From NCBI GenBank assembly GCA_031308135.1, contig JAHLJT010000631.1, positions 37,843,890 through 37,907,889 on the forward strand: a stretch of DNA of 64,000 nucleotides, given 5' to 3'. Position numbers and translations under genes: made by a program. The notes under the pieces are model-generated. The model was not told where the DNA came from, searched no databases, and was given only the letters and a program-made list of their open reading frames with translations. The first letter of the stretch is position 1. Each line of letters opens with the position of its first letter. Source of the DNA: Acheta domesticus. Its lineage: Eukaryota > Arthropoda > Insecta > Orthoptera > Gryllidae. Of this stretch, positions 27,190 through 38,317 are shown one piece after another.

Positions 27190-28745
27190 ACACGTAGCTT
27201 TCTTAAAAGTAATAAAACTAATATTTTTTGTGTCTATCACGAAAAGCTAAAAGCTAACTGTCAAAGAATATTGAATAATTACTGCAAATATCTTTAAGGA
27301 AGTGTTGTGAATTGTCCCAAGAAAACTCTCCGTGATACTGAATAAATCGTTTTTAAAAATTTCTTTAAACATCAATTGCATTGCTTTTTATTTTTATTTC
27401 TTATTGTGTTAGTACATTGCAAGTTACCTTTATACATTTTTAAGCAAATAAACTCGTTTCGTTAACAACTTTCCTTCTTAGAATGGAAATAGAAGTTTAG
27501 GGATGAGTGTAGGGTTTAACATGCGAGAGTTCTCGCACGGTTACGCGGAGGTAGTAGGGGAAAACGTGTGCTATGGCACAACTCGAAGAACAAACTTTTT
27601 AAATTAGCTAAAGTAAAATAGCTTGAAGGAAATGGAAAACAAAAATCAAAACGCGCTAGCCTACAATACCTGAATAAATTTAAAGTTATGGAAAGAATAG
27701 CGCAAGTCACTCAACAACTACAAACGATCTCAGCCCAAACGCACGATTTTAATGTTGGCTGTATCTGGAAGTATGTACATCAACGCCCAGCTGCGAACTC
27801 ATATTGTAAACAATATACCGTTTGATGTTCAACTCAAGGTGTCGGTTCATTAAGATAATGGAAACACCGTTTGAGCAACATTTCCATGTACCGAAGTGAA
27901 GTCTAAGCCCAATTGTTTCTAATGGTAACAAATGGTATTTAGTACTCAAAGGTGAAAATATTAGTTTGATAATTTTTTGGCTCAGAATTGCTTTTCTTGA
28001 GATACGTAAAACGCAGAAAATAATCCAATACTTTTTAATATACAAATTATTTTTCAATTTCCGCGCTCTAGTAAGCTTTCCTGACTCTCGAAATTCCCCT
28101 CTGTTCCTCTTAACAAATCAAGGAAAGTTAAATAATATTGCAAAAATAGGGTTGAACTAGCCCGATTCAGTATTTTGCACTACTTTACTAGGCTTTCTCA
28201 AGAGTAAAAACATTTTCTAATGTTTTTGTGACTATCGAAGAAAGCGAAAAGCTAACTCTCAAGGAAGACGGAATAATTTCTTGAAATGTTTTTTTTAAAG
28301 AAGTATAAATTGTTCTAAGAACATATCTCTGTAATGCTGAATAAACCTTTATTGAACATTTGTTTCTAACATCAATTGCATTGTTATTTTTGTTTGATAT
28401 TCTGTAAAAACTTTAGAATTAAGTACAAAAGAACATTCGAAGTTACATTTATACATTTTTGAAACAAACACGTTTCATTAACAACTTTCCTTCATAATGA
28501 CGAGGATAGACAAGTGGATAGGGAAAGGGTGGGGTGTACCATGCGAGAGTTGTCGCACGGGTACGCTAGTTCTGTATAATGTAGTAACCTCGAGAACTCG
28601 TCCTTTCTTTAAATTAGAAAACGCTAAAAAAGTAAATAATTCAGTACTGCAGTCAATCATTCGCTTGCAAAGAGAACTGAATTACATCGTTCTACAGAAC
28701 AGGTATTGGAGGAAATTCGGCATAGGCATCGATACATATAAAAAC
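27190..28745 (+). repeat. Diverged direct duplication (about 27190-27560 and 28200-28570)
   Basis: Both halves contain 'gaaaagctaa' / 'gctgaataaa'-type segments, 'catcaattgcattg', 'ttaacaactttcctt' and 'catgcgagagtt.tcgcacg' in the same order, offset by about 1.0 kb. Together they look like an old tandem duplication of a noncoding unit. Confidence 0.65.
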
Positions 28746-29394
28746 TAAGAAATGGCCTTCACTCATTTATGTACGTATTTGTTAACTACATTGCAAGCGA
28801 AACACAAAGAAATAAAACGTTTCCAGTGTAGCCGTCAACTGCCTCATGAAGTGATTTCAGGAAGAAACTTCAAGATTTGGGATAGACACATGCTTTCATC
28901 TTTCATGTAGGAAAGGAAAATGACAGGTAGAATGTTCATTCAATTTACAGAAATGGGTAGTGGAGCCGTTTGTCGCAATTTCGTTGTTCCACATAGAACA
29001 GTGTAGAATATTTTGCAATAACAGTTATTTCGGAATGCCTTGCGGCAGCAGAATGTGCATCTTTCTGTACCTCATATTACTTAGGAGAAAATAATTCGAC
29101 GGGTAGCATTAAGGAAGGTCAAGGATCTTTTATTGCACCGACAGATAGTTTCTTTAGGAAAGATAAATCTTTTTGAGGGGGAAAATATTGAAATCTATCA
29201 ATTTCATCTGAGATAAATCGTGCAGTCGGGAGAAGTCTAAATCTGGCTATTGTTAGTCTGAGAATGTAGAAAATGACAGCCTGGAGAATGAATTCAAATT
29301 CCAGAGAGATAAACTTAGAATTTTCACGAACAAATATTTCATTTCCAAAATGCATTTTAGTTTATCATTGTATTTAGAATATTTTTTTCGTATG

Positions 29395-29795
29395 TGGCAG
29401 TCTTAAGCCCAAGACACTAGTTCATATGAATACGTGCTAAAAATAACAATAACGAGCATTCCAGGAGATTCAATATTTTTCATGTATGTTGGATGTGTTC
29501 ATCATTTACGTTCACGCCGCCATGTACCGTGGCTATCATTTTGAACAAAACTGGATTTTCAGTAAGTACATTTAAAATATTTATTAAACAGAACCTACAA
29601 ACATTTGATGCTATTAACGTATTCTAGTGTAAGCCACGTGATGCTTTCCTCAGAGAAAATATTACTCGACTGTTTCACCGTTTACGAGGAGAAACGAGGA
29701 AATGCTGCGCGCAGCAGACGCCGCGCCGCCGTCTTTTGTCGTAGCGGCCGGTTTGAATATCGCGCCCGGAAGTGATTTTTAAACTCAATTTTTGC
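29395..29795 (-). repeat. Inverted repeat, right arm (partner 23245-23645)
   Basis: Reverse complement of the left arm, from 'ttaagcccaagacactagtt' to 'gatttttaaactcaat'. The match ends sharply on both outer sides at the same point of the repeat. Confidence 0.75.
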
Positions 29796-29805
29796 AAAGA
29801 CAAAA

Positions 29806-29844
29806 TTGGCGAGAACATGACTTGACAGTTCATGTTCTCGCCAA
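29806..29844. other. Perfect 15-bp hairpin
   Basis: TTGGCGAGAACATGA pairs exactly with TCATGTTCTCGCCAA across a 9-nt loop. It lies just outside the 29.8-kb inverted-repeat end. No T-run follows and its function is unknown. Confidence 0.7.
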
Positions 29845-30039
29845 AGATATACGAGAATATTAGGCAATGTGGACGGAAATGGACACAGGCCGTTCTAGAA
29901 ATGACATTTCAAGAGCAGTTTCCCAAATTTTGGAAAAAGAAACTCAAAGATCACCTGTGGTAAAACATATGGAGCGACAGGTGTACCCCAAAACAAAAGT
30001 TTAATGATCTGTCTGGCCATGAAGGACTTGCTCAGACGA

Positions 30040-30518
30040 CACCCACAAATCTATGACATAGTTATGAAATACTCAACTACAGTCTCTCGTGTATTCAAGA
30101 CGTTTATTCCGAGATAAAGAAAGCTATTAAAGCTTTCTTTAAGATAAAGAAAGCTATGAAAAATATTTTTTTTAAAATTTGGGGGTACTTTACATGAAGC
30201 TCCCGGACATTTTCCAAATTTTCTCAAAAACCGCTCCAAATTTTTTCTTAAAATTTCTTGTAAGAATAAAGTAAAATGCATTTATAAAGGTGGTACATGT
30301 CTTATTTTCACGGTTAACTCTGAATTTTCGAAAATTTCAAAAATTTGAAAATTTGAAACTTTTTTTCGGCGTCTTCCTACGTGTACAAAATTGAAGATAG
30401 AGACTTTTCCTCCGAATAAAATCGGTTCTCCAAAGTCAGTTCTTTCATGAAGGTCATGTACATTTTTTTAATATTTTAGTAGTTTTCGCGCAATATTGCG
30501 TGCAATATGTGCAACTTT
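30040..30518 (-). repeat. Dispersed repeat family A, copy interrupted by a LINE (part 1)
   Basis: Reverse-complement relative of about 470-900 of copy 1, including 'cgcgcaatattgcgtgcaat' and 'ggcgtcttcct'. It continues after the LINE at 31415-32280. Confidence 0.6.
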
Positions 30519-30534
30519 AAAATATTACAAAAAA
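30519..30534. repeat. Target-site duplication, left copy, of RNase H LINE
   Basis: AAAATATTACAAAAAA here and at 31399-31414. Confidence 0.75.
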
Positions 30535-31303
30535 TGGGGTTGGAAGTGCATTTGTAACTGAAGGCATATCAAAAGCATGGACTCTTCCCCTAGAAGCGAG
30601 TGTGTACACAGCTGAATTGTTTGCAGTATTGCAAGCTTTGCGATACTGTGAAACTCTAAGCCCAAGAAGATTTGTCATCTGCACAGACTCGCTCAGCTTC
30701 CTTAACGCCATAGACAGACGCCTACCTGTGGACCCGATGCTTCAAATGATACTTCTATCATGTCATAAATTAAGTCAGAGAGGAGCATCAGTCACATTCA
30801 TCTGGTGCCCTGGGCACATAGGTATTTCAGGCAACGAAGAAGCTGATTCTGCAGCAAGAAATGCCGCAAACAAACAATTAGAAATTAATACGGGAATACG
30901 ACCTCAAGACGCAAGAAATGCCGCTTTAAAGTGTATTTTCAGAGCATGGCAAACCACATGGAATAGCATTGAAACGAAATTAAAGCCGATCAAGCAAAGC
31001 GTGAATAAATGGCCAGCACACGTCAGCTACACTCGAAGAGAACAAGGGTGCCTTACCAGGCTAAGAATAGGCCACACAAGAATAACATCTTCATTCATGC
31101 TGAAGAATGAAGAACCACCTGTCTGCGACTGCGGTGGAGTTTTAACAGTGAAGCATATACTAACGGACTGCGTGAATCTCGTAACAATCAGAGACAGATG
31201 TGAAATGAAGGGGGATCTGAAGGAGGACCTAGGAACAGACACAACGGCGACTGGTAGGACGTTAAAATTCCTGAAAGAAGCAAATCTGTTTCATAAAATT
31301 TGA
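30535..31303 (+). CDS. LINE ORF2 C-terminus: RNase H domain and CCHC-like tail (5'-truncated)
   Basis: The frame is open from the truncation point, where NGVGSAF begins, to the stop at 31303, with no internal ATG needed. YTAELFAVLQAL carries the second catalytic acid (E), ICTDSLSFLNAI the third (D), and VTFIWCPGHIGISGNEEADSA the final H/D region of type-I RNase H. Downstream, CDCGGVLTVKHILTDC is the CX1CX7HX4C cysteine/histidine motif of I-, R1- and Loa-type LINEs. In a complete element this domain removes RNA from the RNA/DNA hybrid. RT and endonuclease are missing, so this is a dead 5'-truncated insertion, although the remaining frame is intact, suggesting recent arrival. Confidence 0.85.
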
Positions 31304-31398
31304 AATGTAACTGTAAATTGTACTTGTATATGTGACATTTTATAATAAACAGTAAAAAGGCTAAAGGCCTTAGTTGCCAAGCCTTCAAACATTAAAAA
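30535..31398 (+). mobile_element. 5'-truncated LINE with RNase H domain
   Basis: Only the last 0.86 kb of an I/R1-type LINE remains: the RNase H and zinc-binding C-terminus, a short 3' UTR with 'ataataaacag' and 'ggctaaaggccttagttgcc', and a short A tail. A 15-16-bp duplication flanks it, and it splits a family A repeat. Confidence 0.82.
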
Positions 31399-31414
31399 AA
31401 AATATTACAAAAAA

Positions 31415-32280
31415 AATGTCTCAAAAACCACTCCAAATTATTTCTTTAAACTTTTGATGAGAACAGTGGGTAATGTACCCTATGAGATGACATAAACGTC
31501 ATTTCGCTCTATTCTTTTGTTTTTTCAAAAATTACAAAAATGTAATTTTTTTTACTCGTCCTCACTTCGTTACATTAGCGGCGATTTCTTCACATTATTA
31601 TACGTATGAGACCATCTTCATTAAATAATGTCAAGTAAAGTTTCTCGAAAACTCAAACTTTTCCTGTGAAAACAAGCTCAAAATTCCGCATTTTCAGAAA
31701 CGCTCACACATCATTTTCTTATAAATGGCTCCAAATTGTTTCTTCGAACTTTTTGAACGGGTAGTGCCAATTACGCTCTTCAATATAACGTAAAGTTCAA
31801 TTTGGGGTATTTTTTGTTTTTGCAAAAATTACACATATGTATTTTTTTTTGATCTCTCACATCTTTAATATGCACTTGCAATTTGTAAATAGTATTGTAT
31901 TTGTGAGAGTAAGTGCTTTAAATTACTTTGTATGAAGTGCTTTGAAAACTCAAAACTTTTTTGTGAAAAGAGCTTCAAATTTTGCATTTTCAGTAACGCT
32001 TAAACGCCATTTTCTTAAAAAGTGCTTCAAATTTGTAAAAGAAAATTGGCATTTAGAACTAAGGTTTTGTGTTTTTTTAATCATTTAAAATTAATATTTC
32101 CGTTCTACCATTAGGAAACCGAAAAATTAATAAAATGTCAAAAAAATGTAGTTTAGGTGGCGATAGATGGCAGTTGTAACAAATATTGGCAAGTCCGAAT
32201 AGCTAGCCGAGACCAAACGAAACAGAAAACTAATATGGAAAAGTCTGTGCCATTCTGTAGCACCACTAGTTAGATATATG
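31415..32280 (-). repeat. Dispersed repeat family A, interrupted copy (part 2)
   Basis: Continues the copy from 30518 and ends near 32278 with 'tgtgccattctgtagcacca' and 'ctagttag', a terminal module also seen at 44425-44452 and 55675-55702. Confidence 0.65.
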
Positions 32281-32461
32281 TTTGTAATGTTGAGGTAACA
32301 GGTCTCTTAAAATGTACAAAATCTTGAAAAATGTATACATTGGAGTATCGATCGGCGTTACTACAAGCCTAATACGGTTCAGTTGTTTGTTCACTTGTGA
32401 GAACCAAAACGCACGGGAAATTGCTGTAAACGTAGGATAGATTTGCTTAAAAGTTTTTTGA

Positions 32462-32990
32462 TCAATTAATGTCTTCCATCTTTATGATTTCTTGCATTTC
32501 AATTAATAACAAATTGAAGGGAGGTCTACTGATGTTTGTATAACTAGAATTGCTAATAAAGTTTTGCTCAAGCTTTGTTTTTAATTCAGATATATCAATG
32601 GCAGCGACAGCACCGCCTTTGTTACATGGTACAAAGGATGACAACCATTTGTTGGTTTTCATTTAAAGCCTTTTCGGTTATTTTCAAATTCCTAATTATT
32701 TTAGTTTGATTCTTGTTACGTTTAGCATTTACATGTATTTTTATACATATTGACATGTATTGACAACAGATTGGTTAAGTTCTAATTTCTTAACGTAAGG
32801 TTTCAGGGGCTGTATAGAGGTTAGACTCTAAATTTTTGATAAATTGTAGGGTGGAACGTTTCTTTGAATAATTTGTTAACGGAAAGGAAAATGTGGGGCC
32901 TTGAGATAATATTTCCACTCCATTATCTGGTAAGTCTATATCCGTGAAAATATAGAATTTCTGTCCGGTTTTTGAGGTAGACACATGTTA
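32462..32990 (-). pseudogene. Degenerate PLE reverse-transcriptase fragment (different family)
   Basis: Two minus-strand open segments read in order. The first, 32984-32790, has GVEILSQGPTFSFPLTNYS, resembling the PLE 'LSKGLNFAPVP' region. The second, 32662-32462, has SFVPCNKGGAVAAIDISELK, resembling the PLE 'VVPADKGNATVVM' region. The order and spacing match the PLE RT entry region, but the sequence is far from the 842-residue family at 5.7-22.9 kb. Stops interrupt the part between. Assignment rests on these two motifs only. Confidence 0.5.
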
Positions 32991-33386
32991 CGAAGAGTTT
33001 TTAAGTTTTTCGCTTAAAAGAAAATTTCATTTTTAATGTTTTACTTGGCAAGAATTATAAAAGCATTTAGTTAGTCTATTTATGTGTGAATCATAAAATA
33101 TTTATAACGTAGTAGGTGGAAGAAACGTTTTAAATTACACCTTAAGAAACACTTCAATTTTAAAATTTTCTCTTTTAATTGTTTATTTATTACAAAAAAC
33201 CTATTTTTACTCTTGCCTGAATAAAAGTTAAACTTCGGTAGGTTATACGAAATGAATTTCGGAATTATTGTTGTTCTTGAAACTTACTAGAAATTGAATT
33301 CATTATTCTCGGAAAAGAGTGCGTTTTCAATGTTTGCTTCTCAATTGTACTCAATTCTATTTGTAAGTCGCATTAGCGCAACTCAC

Positions 33387-33660
33387 CTTCAGCAAACGCA
33401 AGGGGCGAATTCCGATGACTAGGGCGACGAGGAGTCGGAACAGTTAGCAGTGCGCTCGGACCTCGCTGTACGTGACCAGTCTTCGAGCCCGAATGTGAGG
33501 AAGAAGGCGTCGTCCATCGCCGCCGGGTCCCCTTGCGTCTTCTTCCCCCCCACCCCGCTCCGACGCGGCGCAGGGCAGCGCAGGGCCGCGCGGGCCGGCC
33601 GATCAAGGCCAGCGGGGTGCAGCAGCCCCTGCTCATGCTCTGCGTAACAATGGCTCAGGC
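33387..33660 (-). other. GC-rich patch with a splice donor: candidate 5' leader exon of FAR-B
   Basis: The patch is strikingly GC- and CpG-rich within AT-rich DNA. On the minus strand it ends 'gctgaag' followed by gtgagt (33386-33381), a near-ideal donor. FAR-B's first coding exon at 3276 begins with an ATG directly after an acceptor and so needs a leader exon upstream. The position is right but the intron would be about 30 kb, with the PLE composite inside it. A minus-strand frame of about 87 codons is open here but shows no domain, and the patch may be untranslated. Confidence 0.4.
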
Positions 33661-33959
33661 CGAAATACAGCCTTGAGGAACTGCATTGACAATTAGCACT
33701 GTGACTGTGTTAACCTCCTGGCTTAATTCTCTTGGCGTCCAGCGGAAACGGTCGCCAACGTCCGGTTTCTGCGCGTTTCGTGTATTCACACGGCCGCCAG
33801 ACACAGTTTCGCACCCCCCTACGACTCATTTGTCAGACATCTGAATTTGGTAGCGCTCAAAAACCAATCACAGCCGAACCATATCCAAAGTTTTAGGCTA
33901 ATTTAATTCGCTACTCCGAATTTTATGCTCCTTTGGATATCCCAAAATCGTGGGCGCTG

Positions 33960-34271
33960 TTAGCTTTAGACTACATTTTTTTTTGACATTTTCTTAATTT
34001 TTTTTGTTTCTTAATAGTTCAACGGAAATAATATTTTAAGAATATTAAAGAACAGTAAAACCTTCTCCTAAATAGCAATTTTCTTTGAAAAATTTGGAGC
34101 CGTATTTAAGAAAGTGGAGTATCAGCGCTACTGTTAATGCGAAAATTGAAGTTCTTTGTCACAGGAATCTTTTGTAATTTCGAAAAAGTTAATCTGAAGT
34201 CATTTAAAGCACTTTAACTCACAAATACAATAGTGTTTACAAATTGCTGGAAATGTGTATATTAACGGTAC
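33960..34271 (+). repeat. Dispersed repeat family A, copy split by the 34-kb transposon
   Basis: Matches 58615-58900 in the same orientation and stops at the transposon terminus 34272. Text matching the next part of the family resumes near 42020-42125. Confidence 0.6.
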
Positions 34272-34935
34272 ATTCGACCAACAAAATTCCCGACAATTTT
34301 CAAATTACCTAAAACACTTTTTTAACTTTTGTGTTATGGTAAAACTATGAAAAAATTCAATCTTATATTTTTCTTTTCGGTATTTTGCGTGCAATCATTA
34401 CAAAACGTTATAACCTGCCTCTGCAAGACTTCCTCTGAAAATATTACCTTCCTCTGCAGACGACATGAACTAGCTAAAAAGTAATGTTAAGATTATTTAC
34501 ATACTTTTTTTGCATGTTTTTCAGATTCCTTGAAGTTATTTTAAGTTCAAAAGAATAGAAATAACACATTTTATCGCGTTTCAGGTACATTTTAAACATC
34601 ATTGAAGTTATGAAACATTTTCAAAATTTATTTTCCAAAATACACCATCTTCGATTTTCGAGTTTTGTAGCTGAAAATGCGTGAAATACATGCACGTTTT
34701 TAGGGGGAAAATTTCAGCTTGGGTTATTAATAATTAACCATGATATGGCTGGTTAAACTTGAAAATTCAATTTTTAATATTTGAAGATTTTTTATTGATG
34801 CACATAATTCATAATAATTAGAAATTTATTAATTAACTGTGTGATATATTAACAATTTTATAATAACCTATCAATGTAAATATAACCTACATTACCCGTT
34901 TCATTCAAAATAATGGTTAATACTGTCATTTATTT
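34272..34935 (+). repeat. Terminal inverted repeat, left
   Basis: Pairs with 37610-38240. Divergence and indels increase inward from the perfect outer 37 bp. Confidence 0.8.
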
Positions 34936-35650
34936 ATTACGTAATATTATTTTTCTACTCCCATTGTATAACGCTGTCTTAGGATGGCTGCAACCAGTTG
35001 CATAATGATGGTCATTTCGATACAGTTTTCATTATGATACAGGTTCTTGACCAATCACAGAGACGCTTACAAACCAAGTATTGTCACTTCATTAATCAGT
35101 GAGAAGCCTTGCAGTAAATGTTTCGTTCGAGTGTGTATATTAAAATTGCATTTAATATTATATTAAGCTTCTCAGTTTTAATTTATTTTATTAGTAATAA
35201 TTGTTACGTGAAATATTATTAAAAATAAATTGGATCGTAATTTCACTTTGATCTTATTTGACTAGCGCAGTGGTAGTTATTGAAGAGAACTTTCAGTGAG
35301 GTTAAGATCTGAACGCGTCATTTTGCGTTATTTTCTGCTGCTGTGTAGTTGTCCTTAAAAACCGGGCAATTCTTTAGTTTAAAATATTTAGTGAATAGTG
35401 GTTCTTTCTGATGGTTCTGACGTTTCCAGAAATGAGAGAAAATGCGAAAATACGGACGTCGGAATATTATTGCCGCAACTTTTGTAGTCACTCGCCCGCG
35501 CTCTGGTAAAACACAGCCACCTGCGGGTGTAGGGTTGTGAGGTGACCGCTAGGTGGCCTTGGATGAATCTTGCATGTCGACTGCCACGAAACGATTCAGT
35601 GGAGAAGTTTAACTTATAAAAGTTACCATAAGTCGTAGAAAAAGTACCGT

Positions 35651-35772
35651 ATGAAACTCGATGTAATGGGTATTAATACACTCGTGTGAAGTTTACGATA
35701 CTCGCTCGTTCCTCGCTCGTATCGTAATTTCACACTCGTGTATTAATACCCATCATTACATCATCGTTTCAT
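35651..35772. repeat. 122-bp near-perfect palindrome inside the transposon
   Basis: Arms 'gggtattaatacactcgtgt' and 'acactcgtgtattaataccc' plus flanking pairs close on a centre of 'gctcgttcctcgctcg'. It resembles a nested foldback or MITE. Confidence 0.75.
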
Positions 35773-36449
35773 AATGTACTATTTAAATTAAATCTTCTAT
35801 TACATAATTAATATTTAATGTAAATTATTTGTGATTTTTAACTAAATTGACTGTCATCAATCACATTTCTTTTGTTCAATACGTTGAATTGAAGGAAGAT
35901 AAACATACTTACATCAGTGCTGGTCGAGTCCAACCGCTACACAGTCGAACTAAATGTAAGAATGCATTATATCAAATACATTTCAAATTTAGAAGTTCAT
36001 GCATTCATTTGTTTAATTATTAATTTGAAAATTAATATATTGTATCAAGATAGGTTAATAAAGATACGGTACATCTAATATCTTGATTACAGTTCAGTAC
36101 TTTTCCGTTTTCTCCTTGCTCTGTAATAAATTAAAATTGCATAAATACTTGGATTTCATACAAATAATTTACATAATATATACATCATTTTTACGTAGTT
36201 GTAGTGTCTTCGTCTTCTATAGCTTCATGATAGTTTTCCAAATCATTAATACATAGTGCATCTTCGGAAAATGAACGATTTTTACAGTAGCAAATCCTCC
36301 TCCTTGTGGAACGCATGCGTGATAATTTATAATGCCTTGTATCTAAATTCTGCATTTAAATCGTTTCTCCATTTGCACTTTGTGTTTGGCCATTTCTTCT
36401 TTCGATGCAAAGCTTACGGTTATTCCAGTTTGCTTACGATATGGTCCAA

Positions 36450-37335
36450 TCAAACATCTGTTGAGGTTTTTGGATTTTTTTCACTGGGTAATTGTAAACT
36501 TGCCCTGGCGACTAATCGTTTTATTGTGCCACCAAGTCCGTCGCTGAGTCCTTTTCCATGTGAAGTAGCAAAATATTGCCATTCTGCTGGAACACCAAAA
36601 TCCTTTTCATGAAGACAGACATTCAATACATATAATATGTTCTTATACTGTGTGGCGGAACCATCGAACATGTATATCAGTTTTGTTAAAAATTCAATTT
36701 TTGTTTTCAATCTTTTTTTCAAAAATTTCTCAGAGAAATCAACGACTACCAAAAATCCTCCGTCCCCAAGGTTTCCTTTCGTAGAACGAAAGAAATCGGA
36801 CTGTCTTTTCGAAATATAATTAAGTATTGAAACATTTTCCCATTTATTAATTAAATCTTCGACAAAATCATTCGTCGGTTTGATGACTGTTTCGACGTGA
36901 GCAACAATCAACTTGAATCCACTGCGGATAAGTAACACTTTCAGTGTTCCTTTCTTCGAATGTGTTGATTAACGCACTTAGTAATTCGTCCACAGGTGGC
37001 CAATCATTGCATGTTCTATAGTGGCACTTTTCTGTAGGGGAACTCCATTTTATGTGCAGAAAATCCTCATATGTCTGTGAAGTTATGTTGTCAGATATAA
37101 CTCTAGCTGACAGATAGCCTGACCTTGAAGACAGTCCTGATTTCTGGGGTGTTGAAGGCTCGTCGTATCTTGGTTTATCCTGCAAAGTCGAAAGGCTTTT
37201 GGGTGTGAGAAATGCAATGTCGAGAGATATGATCGCCTTCCCTTTCTCCGCTCGTAGTTTTGTCACAATGGGCTCTTGTTCAAACTTTTTCTGGCCTGGG
37301 AGCGCTTCCTGGTGTGCTTCGGTGTAGATCTCCAA
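36450..37335 (-). pseudogene. TE-derived ORF with DDE-like signature, frameshifted
   Basis: Two overlapping minus-strand frames, 37335-36868 and 36938-36450, are joined by a frameshift near 36900. The first ends VTYPQWIQVD. The second has FVEDLINKWENV, GGFLVVVDFSEKF, MFDGSATQYKN, LHEKDFGVPAEWQYFATSHG and KGLSDGLGGTIKRLVA. I recall the 'VDFxENY ... DGxxxQYKN ... W.FFATSHGKG..DG.GG..KR' pattern from many uncharacterised arthropod and cnidarian proteins that look transposon-derived. The Asp/Asp/His-Glu spacing fits an RNase H-fold nuclease, but I cannot name the superfamily. The location between long inverted repeats supports a transposase role. The frameshift makes this copy probably inactive. 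Confidence 0.6.
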
Positions 37336-37609
37336 TTTGTTGCTTTGCTCCGAGATTCTACATTTCTATTGATATGGCTTCGACATCAGCATCCGCAAGT
37401 GTATCAGGGCGACTGTTGAGAGGCCAGGCTCGTGAGATAGTGTATCGAGCGGTGCAGTACTTAGGAAAACTACATACAACATAACAAACGCGCACGTCAA
37501 TTCAGTTAAATGAGTCACAAATAATTTACATTAAGTATTAATTGTTTAATAGAAGGTTTAATTTAAAATAATATTACGTAATAAATAAATAATAGTATTA
37601 ACAATTATT

Positions 37610-38240
37610 TTGAATGAAACGGATAATGTAGGTTATATTCATATTGATAGGTCATAAGTTATTATAAAATTGTTAATATATCACACAATTAATAAATAAG
37701 TTTCTAATGATTATGAATTATGTGCATCAATAAAAAATCTTCAAAAATTAAAAACTGAATTTTCAAATTTAAACGGCCATATCATGGTTAATTATTAATA
37801 ACCCAGGCTGAAATTTTTTCCCTGAAAACTTGCATGTATTTTACGCATTTGAAGCTACAAAACTCGAAAGTCGAAGATGGTGTATTTTGGAAAATAAATT
37901 TTGAAAGTGTTTCATAATTTTTACAATAATGACGTTTAAAATGTACCTGAAACGCAATAAAATGCGTAATTTCTATTCATTTGCACTTAAAATAACTTCA
38001 AGGAATCTGAAAAATATACAAACAAAATTTATGTAAATAATCTTAACATTACTTTTTACCTAGATCATGTCGTCTGCAGAGGAAGGTCGTATTTTAACGA
38101 AAAACGGTTTTGTAATGATTGCATGCAAAATACCGAAAAGAAAATATAAGATTGTATTTTTTCATAGTTTTACCATAAACAAAAGTTAAAAAAGGGTTTT
38201 TAAGTAATTTGAAAATTGTCGGGAATTTTGTTGGTCGAAT
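37610..38240 (-). repeat. Terminal inverted repeat, right
   Basis: Reverse complement of 34272-34935; outer end 'gggaattttgttggtcgaat'. Confidence 0.8.
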
Positions 38241-38254
38241 ATAAAAAGAATGAC

Positions 38255-38256
<2 letters not shown>

Positions 38257-38315
<59 letters not shown>
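38257..38315. repeat. (AT)n microsatellite
   Basis: About 59 bp of pure AT, directly at the 3' end of the RTE-like LINE. It is likely that element's simple-repeat tail. Confidence 0.9.

Positions 38316-38317
<2 letters not shown>

Larger units (their letters stand above)
34272..38240. mobile_element. 4.0-kb DNA transposon with ~650-bp terminal inverted repeats
   Basis: The ends read ATTCGACCAACAAAATTCCC and its exact reverse complement. Perfect pairing covers at least 37 bp, and homology extends to about 34935 on the left and 37610 on the right. The interior holds a minus-strand DDE-like ORF remnant (36450-37335) and a large palindrome (35651-35772). No clean target duplication is visible, since the flanks read 'acggtac' and 'ataaaaag'. 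The element interrupts a family A repeat. The superfamily is not certain. Confidence 0.8.

Noticed and set aside
29682..29867. Arg-rich open frame at the inverted repeat
   Set aside because: It lies wholly within repeat sequence and the partner arm does not keep the frame.
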